Assembly (NCBI RefSeq): GCF_900753045.1
Contig: NZ_CAADXO010000030.1
Location: forward strand, 14,787 to 78,786
Origin: an uncultured Phascolarctobacterium sp.
GTDB lineage: Bacteria > Bacillota > Negativicutes > Acidaminococcales > Acidaminococcaceae
Direction of reading: 5' to 3'
DNA length: 64,000 nucleotides
Both the position numbers and the translations under genes were made by a program. Under the pieces are notes generated by a model. The model did not search any database, was not told the origin of the DNA, and worked only from the letters and a program-made list of their open reading frames with translations. Positions 44,360 to 53,400 of this stretch are shown here, in pieces (within the stretch, counting starts at the first letter, position 1; each line of letters starts with the position of its first letter).

Positions 44360-44446
44360 ATGAAGAACTACGACTTTAAGGACCTGATGGCCTTTGGCGT
44401 ATTCATTCTGGCGTTGCTGACATTTATTTTTCAGTTCAGTAAATAA
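44360..44446 (+). CDS. Type I toxin, holin-like (BsrE/BsrG/TxpA type, 28 aa)
   Basis: A 28-residue peptide: seven hydrophilic residues MKNYDFK, then the membrane segment LMAFGVFILALLTFIF, then QFSK. This matches the putative holin-like toxin family (PF16935), to which the Bacillus BsrE-like toxins belong; they insert in the membrane and inhibit growth. GGAGGTG lies six bases before ATG 44360, which decides the start. The same frame runs open upstream but without a ribosome site. A convergent RNA gene (44457-44546) overlaps its 3' end, as in known type I systems. Family call by motif; toxicity is inferred. Confidence 0.75.
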   Translation: MKNYDFKDLMAFGVFILALLTFIFQFSK

Positions 44447-44460
44447 CCCAGACATAGGAA

Positions 44461-44496
44461 AACCGCCCTTAATCTTTGCCTAGTGACAGGGCGGTT
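44461..44496. terminator. Bidirectional terminator shared by toxin and antitoxin RNAs
   Basis: Perfect nine-base arms AACCGCCCT and AGGGCGGTT. On the minus strand TTTTCC follows; on the plus strand TTCTTCCGCTTT follows. Confidence 0.8.
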
Positions 44497-44514
44497 CTTC
44501 CGCTTTAAAACTTT

Positions 44515-44543
44515 TGGCAACCCACCGACGTGGGCGGTTGTCC
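44515..44543 (-). repeat. Antitoxin-side arm of the inverted repeat
   Basis: Minus strand GGACAACCG..ACG..GGTGGG.TTGCCA at the 5' end of the predicted antisense RNA, matching the toxin leader at 44299-44329. Confidence 0.7.
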
Positions 44544-44552
44544 TTTGTCTAT

Positions 44553-44581
44553 AATATAGCACATTACGCTGCTTTTTGCAA
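44553..44581 (-). promoter_or_regulatory. Promoter of the antisense RNA
   Basis: Minus strand TTGCAA (44576-44581) and TATATT (44553-44558) with a 17-base spacer. The -35 lies inside a GCTGCTTTT/AAAAGCAGC hairpin that follows the symporter gene. Confidence 0.7.
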
Positions 44582-44616
44582 GCAAACCGCTTGCTGTAAA
44601 AGCAGCTTTTTCTTTT

Positions 44617-46002
44617 CTACTCTCCTTTTTTACCCCATGCCAGGCCAATGAGCAAAAAGAACAGATTATACACGAGCGCCGGCAGCAGACTGTTGATTTC
44701 CCACGGGCTGATATGCTTCCAGAAGAGCGCCGCAAAAATGCCTGCGCCCATGGCTGCCACGCCCATCGAAGCGCGCACCCTTCCCGGGAAGAAAATGCAG
44801 AACGTCAACGGCAGAAAGATACCGCTGCCCCGCAGCGCCATGGAGAGGTAATTCCACTCCAGCACCGACGAATCAAGATGCATAAAGACGAACACCATTG
44901 CAGCGACAGAAACGGCCAGCACGCTCAGGCGGCTTGCCCACAGCTGGCCTGCAGCAGTTGCCTTCAGCCAAATTTTGCTGACGATGTCACGCGAAATCAT
45001 CGTGCCTACGCCCAGCGCCAGACCGGCAATCGAGCCCAAGGCTGAAAGCAGCACGGCACCCAGACCGATACCGCCGAGCCATTGCGGCAGATAGGTAACG
45101 AGATACAGCGGAAGTGCGTCGATAGAATTAATCTCCGGGTGATGCAGATGCATGAACATACCGATCATCACCGACGGCAGTCCCACGGGAATTACTATCA
45201 GCGCGGCAGCACAGCAGCCGACAGCTGCCGTTTTGGTATCGCGCGCCGAGAACAGTGCCTGTACATAGGTCTGCGTAGAAATAACGCCCACAATCATCGA
45301 ACCAAGGCTGACGAGGCCGTCCTCCATACCGCGTCCGAAAAGACTGAACCAGGGATATGACGCAAAGCTCTGCGTCATGCCCTGCCAATGTCCCATATCG
45401 GCGTAGGCCAGAAAGCCGCCGACGAAAATGCTGGCGAAAATCAGCACAATCTTAAAAATACCGGCCATACCGCTGCTGCTAAGGCCACCGAAAAATACCA
45501 GCAGCAACGTAACAGCGATAACAATTGCCGCTGCAGCAAGCAAAGGTACGCCGAACAAGCCGGCAATGAGATGCAACGCCGTCAGCGTGCTCGCTACAAC
45601 GCTGAAGAAAATACCGGCGCAGGCGCTGAAGGTTGCCAGCCACCCCGCAGGCTTGCCGTAATCCGTAACGAGATACTCCGCTACTGTGGTCAGCGAGCTA
45701 CGGCGCAGGGGCACAGCGTAAAACGCCGCCATCAGCAAAAGTGCGATACCGCTGCCCAAAGTAAACCACCAGGCCGTCAGCCCCAGCTTGAAGCCAAGCT
45801 GCGCCGTGCCGACGGTAGCAGCGCCGCCGACAATCGTACCGATAATCGTGCCTGCGACAAGGCCTGCGCCCGAGCTGCGCCCGCCTACGTTATAATCATC
45901 GGCAGACTTCACCCTTCTGGCTGCCAAAAGCCCCGGCAGCAGTGTCACTAAAAGCGTCACAGCCAAGCTTATATAATGTGTAGCAGTAAGCTGCATATCC
46001 AA
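44617..46002 (-). CDS. Sodium:solute symporter (SSS family)
   Basis: An integral membrane transporter with about 12-13 hydrophobic segments over 461 residues. The sequence GGRSSGAGLVAGTIIGTIVGGAATVG matches the conserved TM1 region of SSS proteins, and FFGGLSSSGMAGIFKIVLIF resembles TM5. The LAGLALGVGTMISRDIV-like stretch (IAGLALGVGTMISRDI) is also typical. Substrate cannot be assigned; pantothenate, proline and carboxylate members look alike at this level. It is monocistronic. Confidence 0.88.
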   Translation of the reverse strand: MDMQLTATHYISLAVTLLVTLLPGLLAARRVKSADDYNVGGRSSGAGLVAGTIIGTIVGGAATVGTAQLGFKLGLTAWWFTLGSGIALLLMAAFYAVPLRRSSLTTVAEYLVTDYGKPAGWLATFSACAGIFFSVVASTLTALHLIAGLFGVPLLAAAAIVIAVTLLLVFFGGLSSSGMAGIFKIVLIFASIFVGGFLAYADMGHWQGMTQSFASYPWFSLFGRGMEDGLVSLGSMIVGVISTQTYVQALFSARDTKTAAVGCCAAALIVIPVGLPSVMIGMFMHLHHPEINSIDALPLYLVTYLPQWLGGIGLGAVLLSALGSIAGLALGVGTMISRDIVSKIWLKATAAGQLWASRLSVLAVSVAAMVFVFMHLDSSVLEWNYLSMALRGSGIFLPLTFCIFFPGRVRASMGVAAMGAGIFAALFWKHISPWEINSLLPALVYNLFFLLIGLAWGKKGE

Positions 46003-46200
46003 CCCTCCAATATTTTAAGCTGCCGAATGCAAACGTTTCTCCGACAGCATTAATGCTAAAAGATCAGTATTAGTATAACACAAAAAATACGGCAAAAAAA
46101 GCATAGCCCCCGCAAGAATGCTTTGCTGCGACAGCAGACGAAAAAGCGCTTGCGAGCTAGTTCTGCTCAGATTGTTACACAAAAACTATCTTCTTTATTA

Positions 46201-46229
46201 TTGCGAAAAGCAACTTTTTTCTGTATAAT
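46201..46229 (+). promoter_or_regulatory. Promoter of the hydrogenase operon
   Basis: TTGCGA (46201-46206) and a perfect TATAAT (46224-46229) with a 17-base spacer, about 50 bases before the first start codon. Confidence 0.75.
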
Positions 46230-46277
46230 ATAGTTTATACCTTTATATATTTAGTGTATGCTTTTTGGAGGAATATT

Positions 46278-48128
46278 ATGAGCCGTTTAAGAATCGAAAC
46301 ACCCGACCAGGCCCAGCTTACGGTCGAGCGCTTGTACAAGGACCTGGAACGACACATCATCGCCAGCCCTCCGGGACTGTGCCCTGTTGACCTGCAGCTG
46401 TCGTTCCTCAAAGTCTGCCACGCACAAACCTGTGGCAAATGCGTACCCTGCCGTGTAGGTCTCGCGCAGCTGCAGAATCTCATGGAAGACGTGCTCGCCG
46501 GCAAGGCTGACATGCACACTCTGGATTTAATCGAAAGCACCGCGCAAAATGTTGCCAATAGCGCTGACTGCGCCATCGGCTTCGAAGCAGCCAAAATGGT
46601 TTTAGCCGGTCTGGAAGGCTTCCGTGAAGATTACATTAACCACATAAAGAAGGGCAAATGCTCTGTCAACGTCCATCATTCTATCCCCTGCGTTGCTTTG
46701 TGCCCGGCACAGGTTGATATTCCCGGCTACATTGCGCTGGTTGGCGCAGGCCGTTATGCCGACGCTGTCAAGCTCATCCGCAAGGATAACCCGTTCCCGA
46801 CTGCCTGCGGTCTTATCTGCGAGCATCCCTGTGAAGCACGCTGCCGCCGCAGCATGATTGATGCTCCCATCAACATCCGCGGTCTGAAACGTATGGCTGT
46901 CGACAACGCGCCCAGCAACACCGTTCCGCTGCCCGAAAAGCAGCCTGCTACCAACAAACGTATCGCCATCATCGGCGGCGGTCCCAGCGGTATGTCCGCA
47001 GCCTACTACCTGGAGCTGATGGGACATCATGCTGTTGTGTTTGAAGAAAAGAGCAAGCTCGGCGGCATGCTGCGCTACGGCATTCCTGCTTACCGCTTCC
47101 CGCGCGAACGTCTGCAGGAGGACCTTGATGCTATTTTGTCCACCGGCGTAGAAGTACATCTCAACACCAGAATCGGCAACGAGGAGGGCGATATTCCCTT
47201 TGAAAAGCTGCGTGAGGAATTTGATGCAGTTTATATTGCCATCGGTGCCCACACCGACAAGAAAATCGGTATTGAAGGCGAGGATTCCCACGGTGTTATC
47301 AGTGCGGTAGAAATGCTGCGCAACATCGGCGAGGAAAAAATGCCTGACTTTAAGGATAAAACTGTTGTCGTTATCGGCGGCGGCAACGTTGCTATGGACT
47401 GCACCCGCAGCTCCATCCGTCTTGGTGCCAAAAAAGTTATCATCGCCTACCGCCGTCGTCAGGACGATATGACAGCACTGCCCGAGGAAATCGAAGGCGC
47501 TATTGCCGAGGGCGCTGAGCTGTACGGCTTAAAGGCTCCGCATCACATCGAAGCAGATGCCGAAGGTAATGTGGCCGCTCTCTGGGCTGAGCCGCAAATC
47601 ATCGGTCCTATCGATGCCTGGGGACGTGCGCGTCCTATTCACGCTGACGTAGAGCTGGAGCGCATTCCCTGCGACGTTATCGTTGTTGCTATCGGCCAGG
47701 GCATTGAGCTGCGTCCGTTCGAGGAGGCAGGCATCAAAATCAAACGCGGTACTATTTCTGCACTCTCCAGCAGTGAGCTTGCCAACAATGAAGGCGTCTT
47801 CGCCGGCGGCGACTGCGTAACCGGTCCTGCAACCGTAATCCGTGCTATTGCTGCCGGTAAGGTTGCTGCCGCTAATATTGATGAATATCTTGGCTATAAC
47901 CACACCATTTCCTGTGATGTAATTATCCCCGATCCGTCTATTGACGATAAACGTCCCTGCGGCCGTATCCAGATGCACGAAACCGAAGCAGGCGAACGCA
48001 AGCATACCTTTGAGCCTATTGAATGCGGCATGACCAAGCAAGAGGCCTGCCAGGAAGCAGGACGCTGCCTGCGCTGCGACAAATTCGGCTTCAGCACACT
48101 GAAAGGAGGCAGAACCTTAAAATGGTAA
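46278..48128 (+). CDS. GltD-like NAD(P)H oxidoreductase with NuoF-type [4Fe-4S] domain
   Basis: A 616-residue flavoprotein. Residues 1-125 resemble the C-terminal cluster domain of NuoF/HydB: CGKCVPCRVG with a fourth Cys in SADCAIG, but the FMN/NADH-binding part is absent. Residues about 140-600 match the small subunit of glutamate synthase: CVALCPAQVDIPGYI and ACGLICEHPCEARCRR (two [4Fe-4S] clusters), FAD motif AIIGGGPSGMSAAYYLE, and NAD(P) motif VVIGGGNVAMDC. GGAGG lies six bases before ATG 46278. The gene overlaps the hydrogenase start by seven bases. It should deliver NAD(P)H electrons to the hydrogenase, or the reverse. Confidence 0.9.
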   Translation: MSRLRIETPDQAQLTVERLYKDLERHIIASPPGLCPVDLQLSFLKVCHAQTCGKCVPCRVGLAQLQNLMEDVLAGKADMHTLDLIESTAQNVANSADCAIGFEAAKMVLAGLEGFREDYINHIKKGKCSVNVHHSIPCVALCPAQVDIPGYIALVGAGRYADAVKLIRKDNPFPTACGLICEHPCEARCRRSMIDAPINIRGLKRMAVDNAPSNTVPLPEKQPATNKRIAIIGGGPSGMSAAYYLELMGHHAVVFEEKSKLGGMLRYGIPAYRFPRERLQEDLDAILSTGVEVHLNTRIGNEEGDIPFEKLREEFDAVYIAIGAHTDKKIGIEGEDSHGVISAVEMLRNIGEEKMPDFKDKTVVVIGGGNVAMDCTRSSIRLGAKKVIIAYRRRQDDMTALPEEIEGAIAEGAELYGLKAPHHIEADAEGNVAALWAEPQIIGPIDAWGRARPIHADVELERIPCDVIVVAIGQGIELRPFEEAGIKIKRGTISALSSSELANNEGVFAGGDCVTGPATVIRAIAAGKVAAANIDEYLGYNHTISCDVIIPDPSIDDKRPCGRIQMHETEAGERKHTFEPIECGMTKQEACQEAGRCLRCDKFGFSTLKGGRTLKW

Positions 48129-49846
48129 ACCTGACAATCGACGGACAAAAAGTTTCCGTTCCCCAGGGGACAACAATCATGCAGGCTGCTGCCACCGTCG
48201 GCATCGAAATCCCCCGCCTGTGTTATCTTAAAGGCATCAACGAAATCAGTGCCTGCAAGGTCTGCGTAGTTGAAATCCAAGGACAGAACCGTGTAGTTAC
48301 CGCCTGCACCACTCCGGTACAGGAAGGTCTGGTAGTTTTCACCAATTCCCCAAAGGCCCGCAGTATCCGCCGCACTAACGTGGAGCTGATTTTATCCCAG
48401 CATGACTGCATGTGCGCAACCTGCGTACGCAGCGGCAACTGCAGCCTGCAGACTTTGGCCAATGACCTTGGCATTTACGATATTCCCTATGAGCGTGATG
48501 TTGTAGACACTCCCTGGAACCAGGAGTTCCCGCTCATCCGCGATTCCAAGAAATGCATCAAATGCATGCGCTGCGTTCAGATTTGCGACAAAGTACAGAA
48601 GCTGCATATCTGGGACGTACAGAACACCGGTGCCCGTACTACCGTAGACGTTGCCGGCAATGTTTCCATTGAGGACAGTGACTGCAGCCTCTGCGGTCAG
48701 TGTATCACCCACTGCCCCGTTGGCGCGCTGAAGGAGCGTAACGACGTTCCCAAAATTTATGACGTATTGGCCGATCCCAATAAGGTAACCGTAGTACAGG
48801 TTGCACCTGCAGTACGCACCGCCTGGGCCGAAGCCTTCAACCTGCCGCCCGAGCTGGCAACCGAAGGCCGCATGGTAGCAGCACTGAAGAAAATCGGCTT
48901 CGACTATGTTTTCGACACCTGCTACGCTGCCGACGTTACCATCATGGAGGAAGCAAGCGAGCTGTTAGAGCACCTGCAAAATCCGCAGGATCACAGTTGG
49001 CCGATGTTCACCTCCTGCTGCCCCGGCTGGGTAAGCTATGTAAACAAAACTCATCCTTACTTCGTGCCTAACCTTTCTACCACCAAATCTCCGCAACAGA
49101 TTTTCGGTGCGCTGGCAAAATCCTATTTTGCACAAAAGAAAGGCCTGAAGCCGAAGGAAATCTGCTCTATTTCCATCATGCCCTGCGTTTCCAAAAAACG
49201 CGAGGCCGCTCTCTTCTCCATGCGCAGCAGCGGTACCCATGATGTAGATATCGTACTTACCACCCGCGAGTTTATCCGCCTGCTGCGTTCCGAGCACATC
49301 AACCCGGCAATGCTGGGCGAACTGCCCTTTGATAATCCTCTGGGCCAGAGCACCGGCGCTGCAGTTATCTTCGGTGCCAGCGGCGGCGTTATGGAAGCAG
49401 CGCTGCGTACTGCTTACCATGTAATCGAAGGCAAGGAAGCTCCCGCTGATGCCTTCACCGACGTTCGCGGCACGGAAGGCCGCAAGGTACGTGAATTCAC
49501 CCTTGGCGGCGCAACACTGCGTACCTGCACGGTAAGCGGCCTGGGTAATGCAGGCAAGCTGCTCGACGAGCTGAAGGCCGGCAAAGTTCATTATGACTTC
49601 GTGGAAGTTATGGCCTGCCCCGGCGGCTGCGTTGGCGGCGGCGGCCAGCCGATTCACGACGGCGAAGAACGTGCCGACGTACTTGGCAATAAGCTCTATA
49701 CTATCGACAGCAACCGTCCTCTGCACCAGTCCCACAACAATCCGGACGTTCAGGAGCTTTACAAGGACTTCCTGGAAAAACCGCTGAGTGAGAAAGCAGA
49801 ACAGCTGCTGCACTCCGACCATGTAAAAGAGCATAATTATATGTAA
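48122..49846 (+). CDS. hydA: [FeFe] hydrogenase, M3 type (GltD-linked, likely group A2)
   Basis: Catalyses reversible H2 production. Order of domains: [2Fe-2S] (Cys34, 45, 48, 62); His-Cys3 [4Fe-4S] (His94, Cys98, 101, 107); two [4Fe-4S] (Cys145/148/151/155 and 188/191/194/198); H-cluster domain with TSCCPGW (299-300 Cys), IMPCVSKKRE (Cys355) and MACPGGCVGGGGQP (Cys499, 503). The cysteine used for proton transfer in studied enzymes (Cys299) is present, so it should be active. Length is 574 residues. ATG at 48122 overlaps the upstream gene. Group A2 is the class linked to glutamate-synthase-like partners. Maturases HydE, HydF and HydG are not in the window. Confidence 0.95.
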   Translation: MVNLTIDGQKVSVPQGTTIMQAAATVGIEIPRLCYLKGINEISACKVCVVEIQGQNRVVTACTTPVQEGLVVFTNSPKARSIRRTNVELILSQHDCMCATCVRSGNCSLQTLANDLGIYDIPYERDVVDTPWNQEFPLIRDSKKCIKCMRCVQICDKVQKLHIWDVQNTGARTTVDVAGNVSIEDSDCSLCGQCITHCPVGALKERNDVPKIYDVLADPNKVTVVQVAPAVRTAWAEAFNLPPELATEGRMVAALKKIGFDYVFDTCYAADVTIMEEASELLEHLQNPQDHSWPMFTSCCPGWVSYVNKTHPYFVPNLSTTKSPQQIFGALAKSYFAQKKGLKPKEICSISIMPCVSKKREAALFSMRSSGTHDVDIVLTTREFIRLLRSEHINPAMLGELPFDNPLGQSTGAAVIFGASGGVMEAALRTAYHVIEGKEAPADAFTDVRGTEGRKVREFTLGGATLRTCTVSGLGNAGKLLDELKAGKVHYDFVEVMACPGGCVGGGGQPIHDGEERADVLGNKLYTIDSNRPLHQSHNNPDVQELYKDFLEKPLSEKAEQLLHSDHVKEHNYM

Positions 49847-50143
49847 TAAAGATGAGAAGAAGAAAATGACTCGCAAACTGTAAGTTTGTCATTAGAGAGG
49901 CAATGCAAATTACCCATAGGGCAAGAGATGGCTCTCCTCGGGGAGAGCTGGCGCCCGCCAGGGCGACTGAGAGGGGTCTGCTGTTTCTACTCTTACGAAT
50001 ATCCTTATGTTGGTCATTTCCCCTCTCCGTCATCGCTTCGCGATGCCACCTCTCCCCAAGGAGAGGCTCTCTCGAATGCCAAGCGTAATGATATATTAAT
50101 TGCAACGCTAATTCCCATTCTTCCAAAGTCTATGAGGTCAATC
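49847..50143. other. Intergenic region holding a MITE-like element
   Basis: Nearly all of this 297-base gap is the inverted-repeat element at 49925-50072. No gene is supported. Confidence 0.5.
49925..50072. mobile_element. MITE-like element with terminal inverted repeats
   Basis: The ends are imperfect inverted repeats of about 22 bases: GAGATGGCTCTCCTCGGGG at the left and the complement of CCTTGGGGAGAGG-type sequence at the right. Internal CCCTCTCCGTCATCGCTTCGCGATG contains a TCGCTTCGCGA palindrome. The 148-bp size, lack of coding capacity and subterminal palindromes fit a non-autonomous element. Similar short elements occur widely in gut Firmicutes, by memory. Target-site duplication is not obvious. 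Confidence 0.65.
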
Positions 50144-50359
50144 ATGTACACACAACCCTATACCTGCACACAACCAATCCCCCTCTCCCTGGACGATGGC
50201 CACGGCGACTACAACCGCAGCTATGAACGCAGCGATGACGACTTCGACTACGCCGACTACTCCACCGACCACAGAGATAACAACTTCCGTAACTACGAGA
50301 AGAAGCGCCGCAAAACCAATAAGGAAATTATTGAGGACATGCTCAAGCGCTGGGATTAA
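50144..50359 (+). CDS. Small acidic/tyrosine-rich protein (71 aa)
   Basis: No family recognised. The N-terminal 50 residues are rich in Asp, Tyr, Ser, Arg and Asn and are probably disordered (SYERSDDDFDYADYSTD). The C-terminal 20 residues are basic then helical (KKRRKTNKEIIEDMLKRW). GAGG lies six bases before ATG 50144. A strong terminator follows. It may be a real small protein with a short C-terminal helix motif; function unknown. Confidence 0.6.
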   Translation: MYTQPYTCTQPIPLSLDDGHGDYNRSYERSDDDFDYADYSTDHRDNNFRNYEKKRRKTNKEIIEDMLKRWD

Positions 50360-50384
50360 GCAAAACACTGTGTAAAACAAAAGT

Positions 50385-50432
50385 AAGAGGAGAACACCTT
50401 TTATCCTGTAAAGGACTAGGTGTTCTCCTCTT
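50385..50432. terminator. Bidirectional terminator
   Basis: Perfect 15-base arms AAGAGGAGAACACCT and AGGTGTTCTCCTCTT, followed by T-rich runs on both sides. It serves the small gene on the plus strand and the adhesin on the minus strand. Confidence 0.9.
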
Positions 50433-50490
50433 TTAATTATAGAAAAGGGAGTGTTTATTTAAGGTTTAGATTATGCAGCTGCCTGCATTT

Positions 50491-53400
50491 TCATTTCAGC
50501 TTGCTGCCGTAGTGGTCACGATTGTCGCCGCCGTATACGCGTACACGTTCAATCTTGCCTCTGTCGCCATCTGCACCGGAGATGCGGGCAACATGGATAC
50601 GGCCCATTTCAGGTTCAAATTCACGAACCAGCTTGTGATCCAGCTTCACGCCTTTTTCAAGCGCTCTGTACAGCATTGCTGCGAATTCGTAACGGCTCAT
50701 CATGCGGTTGCCGTTGAACATACCGTCAGGATAACCCTCAACGATGCCTGCTGCCGCCAGACGGCCGATGTATTCGTAAGCCCAGTGGTTTTCGGGAACA
50801 TCCGGGAAGAGCTTCATTCTGTCCATCTCAATCGTGCCGCCCATGCCTGCGGTCAGCTGACCTACCAGTGCGGTGAGGTTAGCTACATTCGCTCTCAGGT
50901 CCACGATTTCCTTAGCCATCGCTGTACGGGAATTGCTTACACGTGCGGTACGGTCCAGGGAGAAGGAAATGCCTGCATTCACCATGTTCTCGCCGTTGCC
51001 GAAGGTTCCGCCTACGCTCAGCATAACCTTTTCATCCGGACGGTAGAACGCGCCTACCGCAGCAGCGTTTTTGCCCTTGTAGTTGCCGTAGCCTGCTGCA
51101 AAGGTCAGCTTGTCATCGGGATCGAAATCCATCGGGTGCAGCGCTGCGAGAGCGGCAGCACCGGCGCCAACCTTGTCAACGCGGCTGCCGAGATTGTCAA
51201 CACGATAATCGAGTTCATTAAAATGTTCTCTGAATTCGGCATGGTCCCTATCATTTTGTGCCTTGCTGGCGATATCATCAATCGTCAGTCTGCGTACTTC
51301 TTCATTAGTGTAGCCGTCTTTTACTACCAAAGTAGCAGTGCCGGCTTCCTTATCTCTCTCAACGGCAGTCAGCTGTGCATCCTTCAGTTGGCCTTCCAGC
51401 TTAACATCTTCGCCGTTTCTTACATTAAGAGTAATTTTGCCGTCTGCACCGATATTGCCGCCGTTAACGAACTTATCCTTCGCTTCAATGGTCTGGTTCA
51501 GCTTGTTCTCATCAAAAGCTACGGTATAGTTGTGGTTGCCGTCCGCATCCATTGCGTCGGTTACCGCTACATAGCCATTGCCATCATCGGCTACCGTAGT
51601 AACGGTGTTGGTATCGTTTTCTTTGATAGTATTGATGAGCTTGCCTTCGTCAAATGCTACGGTGTAGTTATGGTTGCCGTCCGCATCCATTGCGTCGGTT
51701 ACTCCTACGTATCCGTTGCCATCATCGGCTACCATAGTAACAGTGTTGGTATCGATTTCCTTGATAGTATTGATGAGCTTGCCTTCATCAAAACCTACGG
51801 TATATTTGTAGTTACCGTCTGCATCAACAGCTTCAGCAACATTTACATAACCATTGCCATCATCCTGCGCGGTGGTAACGGTATTGGTATCGTTTGCCTG
51901 AATAGTTTCGATGAGCTTGCCTTCGTTAAATGCTACGGTATAGTTATGGTTGCCGTCTGCATCCATAGCGTCGGTTACTCCGATATAACCCATGCCATCA
52001 TCTGCTACTGTAGTAATTGTGTTGGTGTCCTGAGTATTTTCCTGAATAAAGCCCTTCAGAGCATCTTCATCAATACCGATTACATAATTCTTATCATCCA
52101 AATCGCCACCGCCTACGCTGTCATTTACAGTAATGATAGTATGACCGGATTCTGCGGTAGTGATAGTATTAGTATCATTTTCCTGAATGGTTTGCATGAG
52201 CTTATCTTCGTTAATGCCTACGGTATAATTGTAATTACCGTTATCATCAACCATTTCAGTAACATTTACATAACCATTACCGTCAGCCTGCGCAGTAGTA
52301 ATGGTGTTAGTATCATTTTCCTGAATGGTTTGCATGAGCTTATCTTCGTTAATGCCCACGGTATAATTGTAATTACCGTTATCATCAACCATTTCGGCAA
52401 CATTCACATAACCTTTGCCGTCTGCCTGTGCGGTAGTAACGGTGTTAGTATCATATTGCTGTACAAAATCACCTAACTGATCGCCGTTGATATCAACCTT
52501 ATACGCATGGTTTCCATCGGTGCCTTCATCGGTGATTTTCAGCATATTGGTTTTAGATTCTACGGTAGTAACAGTATCGGTATCCTGTGCTGTTTCCTTG
52601 ATGTAGCCCTTCAGAGCGTCCTCATTGATACCGATTTGATAATTCTTACCGTCTTCCTGACCTTCCATGCTATTATTTACAGTAATGATATCGTGAACAG
52701 ATTCAGCAGTAGTAATGGTGTTGGTATCATTATCCTTAATGGTATTGATGAGCTTATCTTCGTTAATACCCACGGTGTAATTGTAATTACCGTTATCATC
52801 AACCATTTCGGTAACATTTACATAACCTTTGCCGTCAGCCTGTGCGGTAGTAACAGTGTTAGTATCATACTGCTGTACAAAGTCACCCAACTGATCGCCG
52901 TTGATATCAACCTTATACGCATGGTTTCCATCGATGCCTTCATCGGTGATTTTCAGCATATTGGTTTTAGATTCTACGGTAGTAACAGTATCGGTTCCGG
53001 CAATGCCTTCCAACTGATTATTTACCCAGCTGCGGGAAGCAATGCCTTCTACCTCTGCCTGTACGCTGCGCTGGTCAGAATCCTTAACCTTTACCGTCAG
53101 CTTGCCATAGTCATCCAGGCTTCCTTCCATGCCGGTATTAGTGGTATTAGTATCAACAATACCTTGCATCTGCTCGTTTACCCAGCCTTGAGAAGCAATG
53201 CCGTCTACGCTGTCGGTGTAAACTCCGCCGGCATTATCAGTAATCTTGGAAGTCAACGTGCCGTCTGCAAAGGTCAATTTATTGCCAGTAATCTTGGTAT
53301 CGGTATCAACAATGGCTGCAGCAATCACCTCATCATTAGCTCTTACCAACTCATAGGTATTGACTGTCTTACCCTGACCGGGAGTTGTTCTAACCGCTTT

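Larger units (their letters stand above)
44457..44546 (-). ncRNA. Predicted antisense RNA antitoxin
   Basis: A promoter at 44553-44581 would drive a minus-strand RNA of about 90 bases ending at the shared hairpin 44461-44496. No coding potential is seen. It overlaps the 3' end of the toxin mRNA by some 40 bases. Its 5' portion includes CCCAC/GTGGG, able to form a small stem-loop, and repeats the toxin leader motif GGACAA.CG. The assignment is inference from geometry. Confidence 0.6.

Noticed and set aside
44237..44446. A 69-codon start for the holin-like toxin
   Set aside because: The upstream part overlaps the promoter and has no ribosome site. The Shine-Dalgarno at 44347-44353 points to ATG 44360 and a 28-residue peptide.
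45388..45951. A 187-codon plus-strand frame inside the symporter gene
   Set aside because: Its composition is low-complexity Gln/Arg/Asn and it is fully antisense to conserved transporter segments.
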